Shown here in pieces: positions 10,273-22,551 of a stretch of 29,286 nt of DNA. Every line of letters begins with the position of its first letter. Positions within the stretch are counted from its first letter, which is position 1. The notes under the pieces were generated by a model. That model was not told the origin of the DNA. It worked only from the letters and a program-made list of their open reading frames with translations, and ran no database searches. This DNA comes from Gymnopilus junonius (taxonomy: Eukaryota > Basidiomycota > Agaricomycetes > Agaricales > Galerinaceae): assembly GCA_015501075.1 (NCBI GenBank), contig JADNYJ010000404.1, forward strand, positions 1-29,286, given 5' to 3'. A program made the position numbers and the translations under genes.

Positions 10273-11777
10273 ATGCCTTTCTTCGAGCCTGCACCTCCTC
10301 CTAAGCACCCTCTCGGCCTCTATCGCGTCCTTGCCCCACGAGCTGGTGTTCATGTCTCACCACTGGCTCTTGGAGCGATGAGCATTGGTGACAAGTGGGC
10401 TGATGTTGGTATGGGCAGTATGAACAAGGAGTCCAGTTTCAAGCTTCTGGACGCCTACTTTGATCATGGCGGGAACTTCATTGATACCGCCAGCAACTAG
10501 TAAGGGTCTACGAAGTGTTAATATACAGCTTTATTCATACTTTTTTGTAGCCAAGACGAGAGTTCCGAGCTCTTCATTGGTGAATGGGCGGAGAAGAGAG
10601 GAATTCGCGACCAGCTTTTCATCGCTACAAAGGTTCGTGGTTATCGCTTACTATTGATGATATATACGCTCAATTTTCCTATCTGCAGTATACTTCGTGT
10701 TACAAAATGCGTGATCCAAGCATTCAGCAGAAGGTCCATTTCGTAGGAAACAACGCCAAATCCATGCACATTTCTGTCGAAGCATCCCTGAAGAAACTAC
10801 GAACAACATACATCGACTTGCTGTACCTCCACTGGTGGGACTGGCACACCAGTGTTGAGGAAGTGATGCAAGCCTTGCATACTCTCGTCCTTCAGGGGAA
10901 GGTTTTATATCTTGTAAGCTCGATTTTTTTTGGCTTGATAGGCTTTGATCTCATTGAGATGTTTCACAGGGCGTTTCGGATACGCCTGCTTGGGTTGTTT
11001 CCAAAGCCAATCAGTACGCCCGTGATAATGCCCTCACCCCATTTGTCATATATCAAGGCGCATGGAATGTAATGGATCGCTCTTTTGAGCGTGATATCAT
11101 TCCTATGGCCAAATCTGAAGGTATCTTCGTATATCCTTTCTAATATCCAAATAGTGGCTGAATTTGAACTTGCGTTAGGTTTGGCCATTGCACCCTGGAA
11201 CGTCCTCGCCGCTGGAAAGATTCGCACAGACGAAGAGGAAGAAAGACGTCGGCAGACTGGAGAGAAGGGCCGGACGCTGAATGACCCCAATTGGGAACGT
11301 AATGAGAAGGAAAAGAAAGTCTGCAAAGCGCTCGAGAAGGTTGCGGCTGAGGTTGGTACCAAGTATATTACTGCAGGTACGCCTTTTTCATGGCTCTTCT
11401 TTTCACGACCTTCATCGTCACTGACGCTTGGCTGGCCCTCATTAGTTGCTATTGCCTATGTCATGCAGAAGACGGCCTATGTTTTCCCGATCATTGGCGG
11501 TCGCAAAGTGGAACATCTGCTGGCCAATGCCGAGGCTTTGAAGATTTCTTTATCGGACGAGCAAATTAAACACCTGGACAGTATTGTTGACTTTGATCCT
11601 GGATTCCCTACTTGGATGATCGTGCGTTCCTTTGATGATTAGTTTCTATAAATCTTTCCACTCATTCGTTCTGTATTCAAGGGTGATGGAACTGAGCCTA
11701 GCGTTTTCCTTTCTTGTGCAGCGGCTTTCGCTCCAACTCCTGTTGCTAGGCCAATTCGTCCCGATGGTAAACATTAG
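10273..11777 (+). CDS. Aryl-alcohol dehydrogenase [NADP+], aldo/keto reductase family (paralogue 2)
   Basis: This paralogue of the gene at 7253-8719 encodes the same type of NADPH-dependent aromatic aldehyde/alcohol reductase. Seven exons (10273-10499, 10551-10632, 10689-10913, 10970-11120, 11179-11376, 11446-11621, 11682-11777) give 384 aa, the same length as its neighbour, with no frame break. The catalytic tetrad is Asp71 and Tyr76 ([10 protein letters not shown]), Lys103 (FIATK) and His151 (YLHWWDW). [32 protein letters not shown] and [12 protein letters not shown] are all present, and the C-terminus has the family-like GDGTEPS and ARPIRP segments. I chose the ATG at 10273 because [11 protein letters not shown] aligns with the start of paralogue 1; the frame is open further upstream but without an ATG. 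It has one intron (11121-11178, inside SEGLA) that paralogue 1 lacks. A fresh MITE sits in its upstream region and may affect its expression. Confidence 0.93.
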
Positions 11778-11893
11778 TAGGTGTCACTAGGTGAATGTGG
11801 ATTGTAGGGTCCCGAATTAAAAATCGTTTTGAAATTAATTTGCATGTACGTGTTGACCAGACCATGGTATACGATCAAGGTCGAGACTTGTAG

Positions 11894-12207
11894 ACCCGAA
11901 AGATCTTTTGTTCCATATTGTCCCTTCAATATCAGGCGCTCCAGTACCTCCTTCAGCAGTGTCCAGTCATGGACGACCCCATAAAATCGATCCGTCAACA
12001 CTTAACATTATCCGACCACCTCATATAACTCGGAAACGCTATCGATATCTGGTATCAATTTGCAGACCAGAACGTTGGAAAAGTGGGGGCTCCTGCGCAA
12101 CTTGCGGACATTCAAATCAGACCTATGCCAGCCGGCGCGGCAGCGCATTTCTCATCAACTCTTTGCCAGCGCTTGGACCCAGGACATTGTTGAAATTCGT
12201 AAATAAA
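11894..12207 (+). pseudogene. Possible decayed coding fragment, family unknown
   Basis: One plus-strand frame reads like protein on both sides of a single in-frame TAA near 12026. Upstream it has YLLQQCPVMDDPIKSIRQHL and downstream AIDIWYQFADQNVGKVGAP followed by an IQIRPMPAGAAAHFSSTL segment, ending at a TGA about 12190. A CTTGTAG at the left edge resembles an intron acceptor. Other frames in the same stretch are also open, so composition alone could mislead. I do not recognise the family, and no complete gene can be built around it. Confidence 0.25.
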
Positions 12208-12423
12208 TAAATAGCGAGGATTGTGATACTTTTGCCCCCAGGATTTTATGTCTAAAGAAATGGTTATGACTTTAATTACCTTGGTCCTTGGGACGAACAT
12301 CCTGTCGGAGATCGAACTTCTGATGATCTGATTAGGGTCGAACTCCGCCAGCTGGCATTGATCATCATCATCTGTCTGCCGTCTGCTTCACTTTCACTAG
12401 GAGCCCATCTCTTCACATCAGAC

Positions 12424-13430
12424 TATGTGCTTGTAAACGGATGTTCGTCAGTGGCTGCTAGATTCTGTTGTACATTGTAGGGTTCGTTGCCAGGCGCATA
12501 TTCCCAACTCTTCGTCTGAGAACACTCATCAGCTAGATCAATGTGCAGGGCTGCCACCGACCCGCTTTGAGAATCCAGCACCAACAACCTTGGTACCGTA
12601 ATACTCTCTAATGGATTCTTTGGACGAGTGGCGCTCAACGAAGCATACTAGATATAAGACAGATTAACCAACATCTACCAGGCGAGCCGACATTTTTTCC
12701 AGATTAACATCCCGTGTTATACCCAGTCTTGTTGTACGTGCTGAAGATTGTCGACCAATCCTCGGGTACATCATTGATATATTTTGTTACCTCCAGTTGT
12801 CCAGCATTGGTGTAGAAGTTCAGGCCTCAATGAACGTCATATGCCGCGGCATGATGAGAATGCGTGTCTCCGTTTATTGACGCTCACCAGTCCGTAATGG
12901 TAGTCAACATCATTTTCCTTACTTTCCGACTGACATCACTGTCTTTAGCAAACATCCATTACAGTCTTCTGGTGGACCTCTTCCTTTATGCGGGACAGTT
13001 GAGCAACATCTTAACGCCCTTCTCTAGCGATATCGGGATCATGAGCTTCTATCGAGCGAGATCAGACTAATTTGCGTCTGCCAGTTTCTCACCTGCAGCC
13101 TTGTAGAGGTTGAAGACTCACGATTATCGGTATGTAGTCTATCGATACTGACTCCAAGGGCTATAATCTACTGGAGCGAAAGTTTCAGAAGGATGTTCAT
13201 CCAATGTGCCCTCTTGTGATCTGGGGTATAATCTCTATACGCCCAGTAGGTAGCTCTGCTCTTGATTTGATTACGGTGTACAAGTTCTGCAGTTGGCCGT
13301 CGTGTGAAAGGTTTTAATCTTGCTCTAGCTGAAGTCCCCTCAATTGCCATGAATCGAACTGTGCTTTGTCAGTAATGATCTCCGAGCCAGCGGGAGTCAC
13401 GCTGGGGAAACGCCGGAGCCTCTGTCTACA
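12424..13430 (-). pseudogene. Decayed gene remnant, family unknown
   Basis: On the minus strand a series of coding-like segments runs in one direction but in changing frames. In order: AGSEIITDKAQFDSW (about 13430-13317), NLYTVIKSRAELPTGRIEII and QITRGHIG (13310-13200), DEHPSETFAPVDYSPWSQY (13200-13140), VFNLYKAAGEKLADAN (13122-13070), VDYHYGLVSVN (about 12915-12880), NFYTNAGQLEVTKYINDVPE then DWSTIFSTYNKTGYN (12830-12717), and PKNPLESITVPRLLVLD through SWEYAPGNEPYN to a TAG at 12424. Stops and frame changes separate them, some possibly introns. The same orientation and conservative composition suggest one gene of at least 300 aa that has decayed. I could not assign a family. Confidence 0.33.
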
Positions 13431-13970
13431 GGATACTATTAGACGAAAGGTATGTTCCCATGATGCATGACAGGATACCAAAATCACAATCTCAGATTGA
13501 GTAACTCGCTGACAGGTTCTGTGAGGCACCTTCTGAACAATAGGTTGAATGGAGTGGTACTCTGTTTGGCTCCCCAATGCAAGACAGCTATTTTAGCCCA
13601 GTCGGTATTGCAGAATTTAACCTCCAACAGAATGTTTGCATCATTTATCACAGAATGGTTCTGACTTCTGTTCTTGGGACTCAGACAGATGCCCAGTTGC
13701 AACGAAGAAAATCACTACATTTACAATTTTGTCTGCATGTAATCTACTGTGGATTCTGTCAAGTGGTGTAGTGAACTCTTTTCTGTTCTTCTGGGCATAA
13801 ATCGTAGGACCAAGGACTGGTGATAGTAAAGTAAGGTATGATGACGAAAAATACAAGTGAATGAACTTCGCGACTATTCGACATTCAACAGCATCCAACC
13901 GGTCCAACTCAAAAATAGACGCAAAGTGAATAATTCTAGGAGGAGGAATGGAAGAATTTCCTCAAATTAT

Positions 13971-14094
13971 AAGCCCAGGGTTTTCAATTGGCAGTCTATC
14001 TCGCACCACCACTTTCGCAACACTACAAGAATGTCCGAACGGGCTATATGGCGAGAATTAATTAAGCGAAATGAAATCCCTGAGGCCTGAATTG
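13971..14094. repeat. Diverged direct repeat, unit A
   Basis: This unit resembles 14176-14302 along its length. Shared blocks include AAGCCCA, CTATCTCGC followed by CCACCAC, GAACGGG and ATGGCGAGA, in the same order and spacing. Identity is roughly 65-70% by eye. The units are about 205 bp apart start to start. No coding function is apparent. Confidence 0.5.
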
Positions 14095-14175
14095 TGGAAG
14101 AATCAAGAAAAAAAAACCGTCCAAAATTTGGGCATCCGCCAGAGCAGCAACCCAGCAACTTGTGTATGATGGAGC

Positions 14176-14302
14176 AAGCCCATGGACTTCCAAATTTCCC
14201 TCTATCTCGCCCCACCACATTCACAGCACTATAAGTGAACCTGAACGGGAATGGACTATGGCGAGATGATCAGATAATTTAAAAATCTCTGGGCGCGTCA
14301 TT
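14176..14302. repeat. Diverged direct repeat, unit B
   Basis: Second copy of the 13971-14094 unit in the same orientation. It may be an old tandem duplication or two relics of one dispersed repeat. Confidence 0.5.
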
Positions 14303-17300
14303 TCAGGGAGTGACCGAGGATCAGATAATGTTTGAAAATAAAGGACCAGTTAAGCAAGGAAGGGATCTCCAACACCATTTCCCAGTGATAGGGAAAAAGC
14401 AAGTGCAATAAGAAGAGCGCATGAGTCCCACGATTCCAACGCCTCTGAACCCAACCGTCTCAGCCCGGCTTCAAGCTTCGAGTCCTTCCAAATCTGTCGG
14501 CTCGTAGTCGGGCGCTATCAAATTTACTACAGGGCGGGAAATCGAGGTTTAGAGCCTCTCAGCAGTGATCGAAGCACACAATCGAAAGAAGAAAATGAAA
14601 AATAAAATGCACCGTAACGCGTATACCTCCAACGTGCGACGTCCATCCGAATCAACGGTGCCAAGAGAAATTTTTGCGATCTGCAGCCTAGGCACACAGA
14701 TGTACCTCAATTCCAACCTTCAACGAAGCACCTGAGCCATGTCCAACCGGCTTCTGGCCATTGGTGTCTGCAGCTGCAACCAAATTCAAGTCCTATACTC
14801 AGTCAGCGGCTTATGCCCAGGCGAAAATTCCTCCTCCGCAGAAACAATCGAGGCTCCAGGTCAAAACCTGGCAGCGACAATAGATATATGCCATTGAAAG
14901 AACGAGGAAGAAATTTGAAGCATACCATATCATACAGCAACGAGCACAGGGTCCAGCTAAAGGCGGATACACGGCCCTCACTATGCTGAAGACCGCCAGC
15001 CCAGCTTAATCATGAACAAGTATGCTGATCATCGCCAACACTAACTGGGTCCGATTAAATGTGAACTGGACGCGCAGTGGTGGATGTGACGAGTAGCAGA
15101 TGAGCTTCAGATATGCTGGGCGAAGATCAGGACGGCAGAGAGGTGATATACGGCATCTGCTGAACCAAGAACGAGCCTCCTAATGTATTTAAGAAAAAGG
15201 CTATGTACCGTGGTCCGTAACACGTCCAAATTTTCAAGGTAGGGTTTGAAGCATATAGCAATTGAAAAACTGCGTTGAAGACTTAATGGTGGGACAGACA
15301 GCGCGACGACGAAATTAACTATATGAATTAACAAATCATTACCAGTCGAACATGAATTCTTCAAAAAGGGTACGCACAGAGAGCAGAGTATGAAATGACG
15401 AAGGTACCGTTGTGGCCCACCTATTGGCAAACGTGAGTATAAACCTTCAATGAGGGTGGGGTGGGACAGACCTTTTTTCATAAGATTGATATAGAGCATC
15501 GTCGACTCTGTATCAAGGGATGTGAGTTACCTGGTAAGAGAAAAAACGCGATAGAATCTTACCCATCCTATGCGACTCCTAATGCACCGATATTTGGAAG
15601 AAGGCAGAGAAGACACTGGAAACCTGAGGAGTTCGAGCACCCATTATATACCCTTCAGAACGGTATTGTGGACCGACCTTCGCGGCCAAAGTCGGCGGAG
15701 GGCTTTCGATTTTCTCATGAATTTCAACGACTCATGCCTAACAAATTTCCTGCAAACTTTATTCCATGACACGCAATCTACACCTGTGCAGAAACTGAAC
15801 CGAATGGACGTGGTTCGCTTTTTTTTCATGGTCTTTCATTGGCTCCTTATTCAATGATCGAGATGAGGACCTAGTTCGGACCTCACGTTAGACACATGGC
15901 GCCTGCACGCCTGCGCATCAGTCCCTGGCAACCCTGACAAGCTTTACTGAATCGGGTAAGAAGCTGGTCACCGGGGATAAGTCTTGCTATGGTATTTGGC
16001 GTACATCCACTGCATTTTCACCCACATTTTCGTTTTGACATCTAGGCCCCCTAAGGCCCAAGGCCTCATGATTACATGCATTCTTTTTCTCATACACGTG
16101 TAGTTGCAAATTTTATTGGTTCATTAGATGGGTAGATGATGGACAGGCTATTTGACCTAACGGTGCGACAGTGACAAAGTCGATTGATGAATTATTTCGC
16201 GATCCGTGTCTTCAGGAATAAAAATTCAATAAATTGGATTCGATGTTCTTCCATTCCTTTCTTCTAGGTCAGTTGAAATCTACCCGATTAATCAGAGAAC
16301 TTGAGCAAGCACCTGAACACTCGTTTGAGGGTCCCTCTTCTGGCCTCTGAATCTACACAGTTTTTTAATTCACTGCATTTAAATATCACGACCAGGACGA
16401 TCGCCAATCGGTGCTTCCAGTGTACCACAGCTACGAGGACACGTCCCACACCATCAAAAAAAAAGTATAAGGCTTTTGCGGCCACTATTAGAACCCACAA
16501 GGTATCGTTTGACGATCGTTAAATCCGTGCTAATCTTAATCAACCAATTCCGATGGCAACGGTGGAATACTTCGGAGAAGATACAGTTGAGCAGTGAACA
16601 AATAACGAAGTTAAGATAGAGTTTCAGGTACATGAAATGGTTAGCGATCCAAATCTGATTACGACCTAATTATAGAATGCCAACACAAGGGTCCATAGCA
16701 CCCTATAAGACGAACGCGGAAGCCCCGCCGAAGGACCAAAAAGAAAACCAATCGCCCTACCTCCACCCATGATCTCTTAATGATTCCGATAGAATAATCC
16801 ACGTTGGAAATTGGACCCTGTAGAAGGAACCAGGCGAGATGCAACGATGAAGAATTCCGGGACGTTGGCTGGAGCCTGCAGTGAATCTTGACATAGATGA
16901 ACAGAATATTCTGCCATCAATAGGATTTTCAACAGAAGTTCAAACAAGATGATCGTGCTCAGAAAAAGATGGAAACTGACGATGTTGAAGAACACGAAGA
17001 AATCTGCCGCAAATTACCGACAGCAACCAGAAAACCTATACCTCGGCCCTAAGTTTCAACATACCATGAGACAGCGGGAAGCCCAGGATACTGTGCATCA
17101 CGAGTTTGGATATAAAATCGCTAATCCTAATCCGGAGTGTCCGTATAACTCAACTCTGAGCCCTGAGGGTAAATCGAACTTTGAATAAAAATTTGGAATT
17201 AACTAGATCGAGCTGGGTATATGACGAGGATATGCTTCCCACACAGATATATCAATAGTGTGCAATGGTAATCGCGAGAGGCATTAACCCAGGCGAAATA

Positions 17301-18243
17301 AAAAGGAAATTTGAAGGAAGCAAAATAAAACGTAGTTCCATGAAAGAAAATAAAAGTTCACGTTATCCAACCGAATGATGGCAATAAGGCAGAAAAAATC
17401 ACTGACAGGATCTGTTTCCAATTCGCTATTATGACGAGAGGGTGGATAAACCAAGGATCTAGGATGAGGTAAGGTGATTCGGAGCGCGCGGCCTGGGAGA
17501 GAAGTCAAGAGAATGGGGATCAGAAGCCCATAGACTGTGCAATAATAAATCACAAAGCCTTCTTAGATGGGGTAAGACGGGCAATGTTGAAAGGAGGAAT
17601 GTACCTGGACAGGCGTACAAGTCGAGCGAGCTGTTTCATTGCTACCAGGTGCAAAACCAGTGTTTACATGCGCATCACCCGTTCGAGCTGAATACTCCGT
17701 CCTTGAAATTGCAAGTAGATGGAGCATCAGCAACGGCAGCGAAAATCCCCTTCTTGAACCATTGATTAATCAATTTTAAAGATTGGCCAGACAGGGTTGG
17801 CAAGTGGGCCCAATCAAACCAGCGGCATTGTGAAGCCTCGAGGATATTGGCACGTACCTACGAAGCGAAGTCCAGAACCCGAACAAGACGGAGAGTAGGC
17901 GAAATATTGGTAATTGGTCAGAGAAGGATAGAAGATCGAACCTGAGAACCAAATCAAGATAGCCCGATTGTACAAAAGACCCCTGAAGGCATTGGCTTGG
18001 AAAGAACAACAACTCTTTGTATAGATTGGGAGACTATAGAATCAGAACTTTGTGAGAAAGTAAGCAGAAATAAATGGCAAATAGAAAGCACCAATTTATA
18101 TTATGAAAAGTAGTAATAAGAGGATACATAGCGAGCCTGAGATCGTCAACGCTGAGAGCGAGGGTGTGTGATGCTATGGATTAGAGAAAGAGAAGGGCCC
18201 ATCATCATCGGGTGACTCCGACAGGAAACGTTGTCACTTATAA
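14303..18243. other. Gene-poor intergenic stretch
   Basis: Nearly 4 kb with no supportable gene on either strand. The longest frame is 130 codons on the minus strand (15107-15499); it is rich in Leu and Ser, has no recognisable motif and no convincing splice partners. No tRNA-like or rRNA-like sequence was noticed. The right end is the distal promoter of the first oxygenase gene. Confidence 0.5.
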
Positions 18244-18267
18244 TCACGTGAAGTGACATATCGCGTT
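18244..18267 (+). promoter_or_regulatory. Shared upstream element, oxygenase copy 1
   Basis: A 24-bp block beginning TCACGTG and continuing AAGTGACATATCGCGTT lies 185 bp upstream of the ATG at 18452. Nearly the same block precedes the other two copies (22366-22389 and 26518-26541). It contains the palindromic E-box CACGTG, the usual target of bHLH factors in fungi. Preservation in all three otherwise diverged upstream regions suggests a regulatory site; it could also be residual similarity from the duplications. Confidence 0.6.
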
Positions 18268-18451
18268 CCCGTCTTGTCCGCACTGCGCAGGTTGAACTTC
18301 GGCTCCTTTCAAGCGTTTTATTTTTCTCCTACCTTATTTTCATTTCGCATCTTTCCATGGATATTTCGGCCCCATAAACATAACTATACCACTCTTTGAT
18401 GGGAACAGCGAACTTGCGCAAGCATTTTTGCCAGACAGGGGCGAAGTCTGT

Positions 18452-21400
18452 ATGCCATCTTCCCCGGTTGACGCCAACGAAGTTTCAGCCTTTCTATTAT
18501 CGGATAACGATATATTGGCCGAACGGAATGAAAAAATATCTAAGGGATCGGAAAATGAACATAGCACACCTATAAAACCTACAGAAACTAGGGAACTTAC
18601 GAGAGGGATTAGCGTTGAAGGTGTGGACCAGGAAGGAAAGGATGGAGAGGACCACTCGGATAACCAGGATCAAGTTGACGGAGACGACGAAGATGACGAT
18701 GAAGACATGACTTCGGAGCTCTCAGACGGCGATGATTTACAAGTACGTTATGCCCTGTTTTTCGCTTCTTTCAAAGCGGTGCAATTGACTCCAAGGTGCA
18801 ATAGGATGACCTCCAGGACGTGCTCGACAATCAACACTTCTCTTTCACCGGAACCTTTTACCATGCGGGTCTCCTCGCCACTGCTCCTAACCCATGTCTC
18901 CACATCTCAGGGCTGGGCCTTGTCGGCTTGCCACTCAGCGACCGCGATGCAAAGTCTATCATTTCTTGTGCAAACTTGGCACCCTTTGGGCACGGGGAAC
19001 GCACTCTCATTGACAAGACTGTTCGGGATACTTGGGAGATTGAGCCTGCACGGATTACGTTCGCCAATCCGCAATGGGATCTTTATATCAAGTCGAGCGT
19101 AGTTCTTGAAGTTTGCAAGTCGCTGGGCGTGGCAATCGGTACCAATCCACCCAAATTGGAGCTTTACAAGTTGCTGTTGTACGAGAAAGGTTCTCAGTAA
19201 GTTTTCTTGCCTCTCTATACTTTCTTAAAGCTGACAGCGGAGTTAATTCTCTAGTTTCCTGCCACATCAAGAGTACGTGCCGTTCTTGATTGTCGTCCGC
19301 CGTGGACTTACTATGTCCTAGCACCCAGAAAGCAGAAGGAATGTTCGCGACAGTTATTGTTATCCTTCCTTCCGCATACACTGGTGGCCAAGTAGTCGTC
19401 TCACACGCCTCCATCATCAAAACCTTCGACTTTGCTCCGAACTCCCTACTGTCCACAGCCCTACTCGCGTGGTATACCGACGTTAAGCATGAGGTCACAG
19501 AAGTTACCTCTGGATACCGCCTTGCCCTTTCTTACAACTTCATCCACGATTCGTCTGGCAATAGTCCCCTTCCTGGTCTCCCCCAGATGGATGAACCACT
19601 CGCCTCCCTCCGACGCATCCTTCGTAAATGGATGGAAGGAAAATATGACAACGTTCCCAACTTAATGGCATACCTTCTTGACCACCAATACAGCACTGCC
19701 AACTTGCGGGTTGGTTGGAAGGCTCTTAAAGGAGTCGACGCCCACCGCGTCGCTTTCCTTCGGACGGTTGCTGAGGAACTCGGATTTAAGGTCGGCCTGG
19801 CGAGTTTGGAACACAATGTTGTTGGCGAAGCGGACGATTACGGAGAGGGTTACTACCGGCGGGGACGGCATGACTATTATGATGAATACTCAGACGATCG
19901 TGGCACACCCGACATGTTGGAAGTTACGGACACTTCAACCAAGATCACGGGCCTCGTAGATTTGGAGGGGAGGGTATTGATATCTGTCGGCAAAATCTCT
20001 ATCGACCCAGATGAACTTATTCCGAAAGACCCTTTTGAGGGTGTGAATCCAGACAAAACAGAGTATGAAGGATATACTGGAAATGTGCGTCCACTACTTT
20101 CATCTACTTTCAGTTCATTGACCTTTTTCCTTTCATACCTTCAGGCAGCTGGGCAGTTGGAACATTGTAAGCTCTTCTGATCCATGAACAGAAACTGAAG
20201 CTAATGTAGCTTTAAGGGTACAAACGGACTGTCCTTGTCATCATGCAGGAAGACAGCATTGGACGACATTTGCTTCTTCGTTGAGGGTGTCCCATATGCT
20301 TTCAGGAAGCTCAAAGAATCTGCAATACCACCTACGTCGGAGGATCGACAATGGGCAAATCGCCTCACTGCAAAAGATGGTTTACTCGCCAAAGAACACC
20401 TCGTTTCATTAATGGACTACGCTTTGAAGTGGCGAGACTTAACACTGTGGAAAAACGTGATGAACATGAGGTCGTGTACCCTACAGGCCATTGATGTGGG
20501 GGCACTTGTCAGGGCTTGGGAACTATTCTCGTTTGAGGCAGTACGCGTCAGGTAAGTTCATTGTTTAACTCTTGCTATGAGTGTTGACACTTTTTTGTAG
20601 CTTTGAGGAAATTCTCGCTCGTTCTACTCAATTGCCAAATCGCATGGAATTCCTATTTAGCATACGCTCAAGTGTGTCTGCTGAGGACGAGCAGCTCGTC
20701 TTTCCTTGGTGCCAAAAGGAGTCAGACAAAATCTTGTCATCTTATACTACCGCGACGGTGGGGGATGTACCCACTATCATGAACATCATCCATCAGGCTG
20801 GCCTCGAGTCTTTCAAGAGAATGTAAGCCTGATCCTTTTTCGTGATATTCATGGGGCATTTATTTTCTAACCAGCGTAATGCCGAACTTGCTCCTTAAGA
20901 AAGACAACTACGACTTTTGGATAGCGTTCGTCAAGGCATTACGTGAAAGTCGAAATATGGTCCTGGAACGAGAAGCTGAACGCCGCCAACATCCTCAGCA
21001 AACTCCTCCCGTTGTTGATGCCGCTGCTGAACCTACTACTGACGTTACATCCGACGCTCCACAACAGGCACCAGATGGACCAGTTCAAACTCAGGCGGTT
21101 GACGTGGTAGATAACTTAATCAAAGAGTGCTTGCAAGCTGCTGCCTCACGATGGTCAGACGTCCCGGCTGCCCCTGTCTATTACAACTACTACAGCCGTA
21201 GCGTGCCAACGCAGAATCAAAACAAGGCAACTAAAATCAACCGTATCGTGGAAGCCGTTGAAGAAGCTATGGCTATCTCCAACTTGGATATTTGCCGAAA
21301 TCTCTTCGCCGACATCATCAAAGTGAATGGTCAGATCGCGACCAAGTTCGACGATATATACATCCCATTGGTTCCCCGACTCCGCGACCCCTGGCTAAAA

Positions 21401-22062
21401 AGCAACTTCCTATGTCTTCCCACCTTTCGTCGACCTATTCCAAGTCCTCATCGGCCTTATCTCCGAGATATTTTAGGGAAAAGGCTCCAGATGCGCTCGC
21501 CCCTGCGTAAAATTGGCTGCGGATGTGGAGACTGCAACATGGTAGATGCCTTCATTTTGAATCCAAAGACTACGACGACTACGTTCCGCCTTGTTCAAGT
21601 ACGCCGCATTCATTTGGAGCGACATATCTCTCAAGCACGCGATATCTGCACATACGAGACTATCCGCTCAGGAAGCCCACATGGTATTCAAGTCACGAAG
21701 CTTCCTGACATTGTTCAGGCAGCCAGCTGGAATGGAAAGCAGCAAGCCGCTACGGTGTTTCTCGCGTCGTTTGGATCCGGTACCGTCATTGCGCAGATTA
21801 TGGGACCAAGATTTGTGGACGTTCAGAATGCAGTGGCAGGTGTTGCCTCCTTTGGCTCGACAAATGATGTCCCTGCTCCTCATATGGCAGCTGGCACTTC
21901 TCGAGTACCTCAGCTTCCAGCTGCATCTTCCTCAAGCACGTCATCTGCTGTGCCGTCGACATCTTCAGCAACCCAACCTCTTCCATCTCAAGTTGCCGGA
22001 AAAAGAGAAAGAATCTGGTCCAGCTTGGACCAGTGATCGATCTCACAGGAGATGACGACTGA
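18452..22062 (+). CDS. 2-oxoglutarate/Fe(II) oxygenase, prolyl 4-hydroxylase-like domain (tandem copy 1, frameshifted)
   Basis: Exons are 18452-18742, 18805-19196, 19255-19272, 19322-20084, 20145-20166, 20217-20551, 20601-20822 and 20875-22036. Residues 30-97 form an acidic tail (DGDDEDDDEDMTSELSDGDD). The oxygenase domain follows: FYHAGLLATAPNPC, TWEIEPARITF, LYKLLLYEKGSHFLPHQDTQ and WYTDVKHEVTEVTSGYRLAL. Iron ligands are His232, Asp234 and His290, with Arg300 ten residues later for 2-oxoglutarate. This domain is uninterrupted. The frame then breaks near 20250-20256, at three single-base losses (21388-21391, 21411-21413, 21456-21459) that cancel out, and in the A-run at 22000-22004. That last break hides a basic cluster and VIDLT (22033-22047); the aligned stop is at 22060-22062, the literal one at 22034-22036. 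Start chosen because MPSSPVDANEV aligns with copy 3. Substrate unknown. Confidence 0.82.
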
Positions 22063-22193
22063 TTCTGCTAATATTATTCCCATGCCATATGGTCTAAGAC
22101 CTTGTTTTGCTTTCCTATATCTTATAATTCCTATTCTACTTTTCTTGTTATACTTGCTGTATCTACGAACTATGTCCTATTTGTATTGACTGT

Positions 22194-22199
22194 AATAAA
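22194..22199 (+). terminator. Polyadenylation signal of oxygenase copy 1
   Basis: AATAAA lies about 132 bp after the aligned stop codon and before the upstream element of copy 2. Position and consensus only. Confidence 0.4.
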
Positions 22200-22365
22200 G
22201 AGTATTTAGAGAATGTAAACCTACCTTTCCCTCTTACATGTATTCACCGCTTCTTGACCATCTCGTTGAAATTTGTGGAGACTTCTTATGAGCATTGGAA
22301 TGATCTCCGCGTTCCTTGTATTGACAACGACAATTGGCAGTACGATCGCGACCTGGGCCAGGAGA

Positions 22366-22389
22366 TCACGTGGAGTGACATATCGTGTT
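22366..22389 (+). promoter_or_regulatory. Shared upstream element, oxygenase copy 2
   Basis: Differs from the copy 1 element at only 2 of 24 positions: TCACGTG, then GAGTGACATATCGTGTT. It lies 186 bp upstream of the CTG that replaces the expected start codon, almost the same distance as in copy 1. The following TTTTAGCGTA is echoed downstream of the copy 3 element. Confidence 0.6.
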
Positions 22390-22551
22390 TTTAGCGTACT
22401 GCAACTCTTCCAATAACATAAGTACCACCTTTCTCGATCGCGCCTCATTCTTTGCCTTGATCATGGATATACTTCCCTCTTAAACAGCCCAGCATCGTCA
22501 TATACTTATACCCGTGATTCTGACCCGCAATTACTATCATATGCCAATGAG

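Noticed and set aside
15107..15499. 130-codon minus-strand frame
   Set aside because: It has no recognisable motif, no promoter or splice context, and a Leu/Ser-rich composition expected of random AT-rich sequence.
20201..20392. Minus-strand frame over the first frameshift of copy 1
   Set aside because: It is a shadow of the exon at 20217-20551, whose two plus-strand frames match the paralogues on either side of the break.
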